Assembly (NCBI RefSeq): GCF_029892685.1
Contig: NZ_JARXVD010000008.1
Coordinates: 1 to 64,000, forward strand
Source of the DNA: Mycobacterium sp. OTB74
GTDB lineage: Bacteria > Actinomycetota > Actinomycetes > Mycobacteriales > Mycobacteriaceae
Direction of reading: 5' to 3'
DNA: 64,000 bases
This document shows positions 61,236 through 64,000 of this stretch, piece by piece (position 1 is the first letter of the stretch; each line of letters opens with the position of its first letter). Position numbers and translations under genes: made by a program. The notes beneath the pieces are model-generated. The model saw nothing but the letters and a program-made list of their open reading frames with translations, did no database searches and was not told the origin of the DNA.

Positions 61236-62297
61236 ATGAGTGAACAGCGGGCCCCGAAGGCCCTGGAAGCCTGGCAGTTCGTGCAGAAGATGGTCGGTGA
61301 CATCACCGAGGTGGTGAAGGCCGATGCCCGTGACGAACGCGAACTCCTCGACGGGCTGCGGGTGGTGTCCCGTGTCACGGGACTGTGCTCAGAGCTGTCC
61401 GTCGAGGCCGACCCGGAGCTGCCCTGGTTCTTCGACATGTGCTCCCCCACCCGGCTTGTAGGCGGGCCCAATCCCGACGGCCGCTACCTGTTGGCCATGA
61501 TCCGCGGCGACCGCACCTACCGGATCACCGGAACCCGGGGCACCACCGCATATCTGGGCTTCCAGGTACTCGCCGGCACCGGCATGACCCCACGCCGGAT
61601 GGCCGCCTATCTCAGCGACACGGACCTTAAATTGACCGGAGATGTGTTCACGATCATGGTGTCTGCCGAAGAACCCGCCGATCTCGGCGGCGCGCAGTGG
61701 TTGCAGATTCCCGCCGATGCCGCCTCAATCGTGGTGCGCGAGTACGTCGGCGACGCGGCCACCGAGCGGCCGGCAACCTTGCACATCGAGACCCTCGACG
61801 CGGGACCGCCTGTGCCACTGTCTGATTCGGAGGTGGCTGAGCAGTTCACCGCCATGGCGTGGACGCTCATGAAACTGACGACACTGCACCGCACCATCAA
61901 GCCCGAACTGCTCGAGACACCCAACGTGCTGGTGACCGCCGAGGCGGCTGCCCTGGGCTCGGCGGACACCACACCCGACAACCTCTACATGATCGGCACA
62001 TTCGGACTAGCCGATGACCAGACCCTGGTCCTCGAATTCACCCCGCCCGAAACCCGCTACTGGAACATCACGCTGGAGAACATCTGGCATGAATGCATCG
62101 AGCCCCGACGCCGGCACAGCTCGGTGACCGACAAGGGCGTGGCCGCTGACGCCGACGGCAAAGTCCGGATTGCCATCGGCGCCAAGGATTCCGGGCACGG
62201 CCACTGGTTGGACACCGGTGGGCACCGCCGCGGTTTCGTCGTGCTGCGCTGGCTGGACAACCCCGCCGCTCCTGAGGTGAAGGTGACTGTGAAATGA
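61236..62297 (+). CDS. DUF1214 domain protein
   Basis: 353 aa. The DUF1214 core is in the C-terminal third: NLYMIGTFGLADDQTLVLEFTPPETRYWNITLENIWHECIEP, then WLDTGGHRRGFVVLRWLDN. The N-terminal half has FDMCSPTRLVGGPNPDGRYLLAMIRGDRTYRITGTRGTTAYLGFQV. No catalytic motif is established for the family. The last 4 bp overlap the sulfotransferase start (ATGA, 62294-62297). Likely derepressed with it when the divergent TetR binds its ligand. Confidence 0.85.
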   Translation: MSEQRAPKALEAWQFVQKMVGDITEVVKADARDERELLDGLRVVSRVTGLCSELSVEADPELPWFFDMCSPTRLVGGPNPDGRYLLAMIRGDRTYRITGTRGTTAYLGFQVLAGTGMTPRRMAAYLSDTDLKLTGDVFTIMVSAEEPADLGGAQWLQIPADAASIVVREYVGDAATERPATLHIETLDAGPPVPLSDSEVAEQFTAMAWTLMKLTTLHRTIKPELLETPNVLVTAEAAALGSADTTPDNLYMIGTFGLADDQTLVLEFTPPETRYWNITLENIWHECIEPRRRHSSVTDKGVAADADGKVRIAIGAKDSGHGHWLDTGGHRRGFVVLRWLDNPAAPEVKVTVK

Positions 62298-63475
62298 ACC
62301 GCTTCAACCCAGACACCCTGATCGCGCAGGCCTGCGACCAGGCAGGCAGCGACGATTTCGGTGAGCCCGGGGGCTGGCGCGAGAACCTGGAGTTGCTCAC
62401 GGAGGGACTGGCCAGCGAAGCCAGACTCAACGATCTGGGCGTCGAGATCGCTCTCATGGACATCGTCAATCCGCTGGTACACAGGCTGCGAATCATGCAG
62501 TGGCGCAAGGAAAATCCCGCTGTCCCTGCCACTCCCGTCGAACGGCCCATCTTCATCGTCGGCCAGCCGCGCACCGGAACCACCATCCTGTTCGATCTCC
62601 TGGCCCAGGATCCCGCGCTACGACCACCCCTGACGTGGGAGGTTGACGCACCGTGGCCACTGCCGCAGCCGGAGACCTACACCACCGATCCCCGGATCGC
62701 GCAGATCCAGGCCAACATCGAGATGTCCGAACAGCTGGTGCCCGGCCTGCTGGCGCACCATCCGATGGGCGCACTGGTCGGGCAGGAATGCGTGCGGATG
62801 TCAGCCGGCCAGTTCTGCAGCATGATCTTCTCGGTGCAGTACCGGCTGCCCACGTACTACCGCTGGCTACTACACACCGCCGACCACCGCGACGCGTACC
62901 GGTATCACCGGATCTTCTTGCAGCACTTGCAATCCGGAGTTCCGGGCCCGTCCGCACCCACCCAATGGCTGCTGAAGTCACCGGCACATCTGTGGCAGCT
63001 GGACGCCCTGGTCGCCGAATACCCCGACGCAGTGATCGTGCAGACCCACCGCGACCCGCTCAACGTCATCTCGTCCATTGCCGCGCTCACCACCCACCTG
63101 CGCCGACTGGCTTCCGATCACAGTGACATTGCCGAATGCGCGCAGCAGTCGCGCGAAGAGATCATCGCCGGGCTGGAACGTTCGATGAAAGTCCGCGACT
63201 CCGGCGTGCTGACACCGGGTCAGATCATCGATGTCCAGTTCGCCGATTTCATCCGCGACCCGCTCGCCACTATCGGTGACCTGTACGGTGCGCTGGGCCG
63301 CGAGCTCACGCCGGCCACCGAACAGCGCATGCACGATTTCCTCGCCGCCCATCCCGGCGACGGCGGCGGCACACGCTACCGGTGGGCCGACACCGGACTG
63401 GACGCCGGCGAGGTGCGGGCCCAGGTCAGCGGGTACCAGGAGCGCTTCGGTGTGCCGACCGAGGCATTGAGGTAG
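62294..63475 (+). CDS. sulfotransferase family protein
   Basis: 393-aa PAPS-dependent sulfotransferase-like protein of the large mycobacterial family. The 5'-phosphosulfate loop is IFIVGQPRTGTTILFDLLAQDPALR, the 3'-phosphate segment is VIVQTHRDPLNVISSIAALT. SPAHLWQLDALVAEYPDA and TRYRWADTGLD are typical of the family. Acceptor unknown, perhaps a lipid or sterol-like compound given the DUF1214 partner. Confidence 0.88.
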   Translation: MNRFNPDTLIAQACDQAGSDDFGEPGGWRENLELLTEGLASEARLNDLGVEIALMDIVNPLVHRLRIMQWRKENPAVPATPVERPIFIVGQPRTGTTILFDLLAQDPALRPPLTWEVDAPWPLPQPETYTTDPRIAQIQANIEMSEQLVPGLLAHHPMGALVGQECVRMSAGQFCSMIFSVQYRLPTYYRWLLHTADHRDAYRYHRIFLQHLQSGVPGPSAPTQWLLKSPAHLWQLDALVAEYPDAVIVQTHRDPLNVISSIAALTTHLRRLASDHSDIAECAQQSREEIIAGLERSMKVRDSGVLTPGQIIDVQFADFIRDPLATIGDLYGALGRELTPATEQRMHDFLAAHPGDGGGTRYRWADTGLDAGEVRAQVSGYQERFGVPTEALR

Positions 63476-63493
63476 AGGCCCATTCTCCTATAG

Positions 63494-63510
63494 CGGTAAT
63501 GGTGTTACCG
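63494..63510. promoter_or_regulatory. perfect inverted repeat CGGTAA-N5-TTACCG before the thioesterase gene
   Basis: Perfect 6-bp arms with a 5-bp centre, ending 7 bp before GTG 63518. TATAG lies just upstream (63489-63493) and could be part of a -10 region, so a bound repressor would block initiation. The regulator is unknown. Confidence 0.5.
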
Positions 63511-63517
63511 TACGGCC

Positions 63518-63895
63518 GTGAGCGAAGAGCACATCCTGAGCCGGCTGGACTACGTCGAGATCGAGTCAACTGACGACCGCCTCGTCATGGAGATGGACAA
63601 CCGTCCCGATCTGGCCAATGTGCGCGGCGCCCTGCAGGGTGGCGTGGTCGCCACCCTGATCGATATCGCTGCCGGCATCCTGGCGGGCCGGGCCACCGGT
63701 AACGGCTACGACGTCACAACCGCCGACCTCAACATCCATTTCCTGGCGCCGGTCATGGACCGAGCCCGCGCCGAGGCGCGAATCGTGCGGGCCGGTAAAC
63801 GACTGATCGTCACGTCGGTCGATGTCACCGATATCGGCCGGGACCGGTTGGCCGCCCGGGCCACTCTGACCTTCGCCGTCTTGGAACCGCGTTAG
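63518..63895 (+). CDS. PaaI-type hotdog-fold thioesterase
   Basis: 125 aa. RPDLANVRGALQGGVVATLIDIAAGILAGRA is the central helix with the Gly-Gly and Asp of the hotdog thioesterase family, and VTTADLNIHFLAPVMDRARAEARIVRAGKRLIVTSVDV is the beta-sheet part. It cleaves an acyl-CoA of unknown type. The stop overlaps the convergent gene's stop by 4 bp. Probably controlled through the palindrome immediately upstream. Confidence 0.88.
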   Translation: MSEEHILSRLDYVEIESTDDRLVMEMDNRPDLANVRGALQGGVVATLIDIAAGILAGRATGNGYDVTTADLNIHFLAPVMDRARAEARIVRAGKRLIVTSVDVTDIGRDRLAARATLTFAVLEPR

Positions 63896-64000
63896 CCCTT
63901 GCGGCGCAGCCAGGGCCGCTTCGGGCCGCGGATGTCGACTGATCCGAACGACACCCGGCCCGTGAGGATGACGTGCGGGCTTCCTTCGGCGGGGGCGTCC
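63892..64000 (-). CDS. DUF1707-like protein, 3' end only
   Basis: Open frame entering from the right edge and ending at TAA 63892-63894: ...SPHVILTGRVSFGSVDIRGPKRPWLRRKG. The GRVSFGSVDIR ending resembles the C-terminus of mycobacterial DUF1707/cell-wall-stress-type proteins. Only about 35 residues are visible, so the identification is tentative. Convergent with the thioesterase gene; the two stops share the bases TTAG. Confidence 0.55.
   Translation of the reverse strand, partial: DAPAEGSPHVILTGRVSFGSVDIRGPKRPWLRRKG

Overview
The window is chromosomal DNA of a mycobacterium, most likely a fast-growing Mycolicibacterium. The evidence is uniformly high GC, frequent GTG starts, actinobacterial hallmark genes (pptT, mycothione reductase mtr, efpA, a GjpA-type porin, a 13E12/DUF222-HNH gene) and a gene order that largely follows the M. 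tuberculosis segment from dfrA-thyA to mapB (Rv2763c to Rv2861c, from general knowledge of that genome). The beta-lactamase gene beside ald fits the M. smegmatis-type arrangement. No rRNA, tRNA, CRISPR array or complete insertion sequence was recognised.

Layout. 1-9673: the 3' end of a DUF222/HNH gene; dfrA and thyA (folate and thymidylate); a dienelactone hydrolase; a CitE-like lyase; small membrane and flavodoxin-like genes; dapB; an NAD-dependent epimerase; the divergent pair aldR-like/ald; a GXWXG/DUF4334 gene. 9678-16763: a leftward block of Tat-exported class A beta-lactamase, M16 peptidase, polynucleotide phosphorylase, rpsO and ribF, then a rightward SirR/MntR-type regulator. 16768-17730: a deletion scar that cut a TetR gene and a divergent aldo/keto reductase gene. 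17735-24312: truB-pptT-phosphoesterase, a secreted protein, a CocE hydrolase, DUF1802 and DUF2277 genes and an enoyl-CoA hydratase.

24313-28408 is the accessory segment. It holds two tandem paralogous genes of unknown function whose upstream and downstream flanks are duplicated with them, a near-perfect 58-bp inverted repeat, an EspI/MinD-like ATPase gene, a truncated eccD start (a remnant of an ESX/type VII locus) and a small gene with an internal repeat.

28409-43588: the rimP-nusA-ylxR-infB-rbfA-nrnA-MATE-FMN protein operon (leftward), a Tat lipoprotein with a ferritin-like partner, proS, a lipoprotein, a membrane esterase and efpA. 43611-50834: a cobalamin/sirohaem cluster (cysG, cobB, cobO, a chelatase-like AAA/VWA protein), a GNAT gene and mqo. 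50977-58166: an alpha/beta hydrolase with mtr, two CRP-like sites and a strong promoter ahead of a GjpA-type porin gene, an alpha/beta-hydrolase-like protein lacking its nucleophile, and an amino-acid permease. 58198-64000: cobQ-map, then a TetR regulator divergent from a DUF1214-sulfotransferase pair with a doubled operator, a hotdog thioesterase and the 3' end of a DUF1707-like gene.

The most unusual material is the duplicated unknown gene unit with the ESX remnant at 24.4-28.2 kb. Next are the short dispersed repeats built into the CobB and chelatase reading frames, and several palindromes placed just upstream of lipid-type genes.
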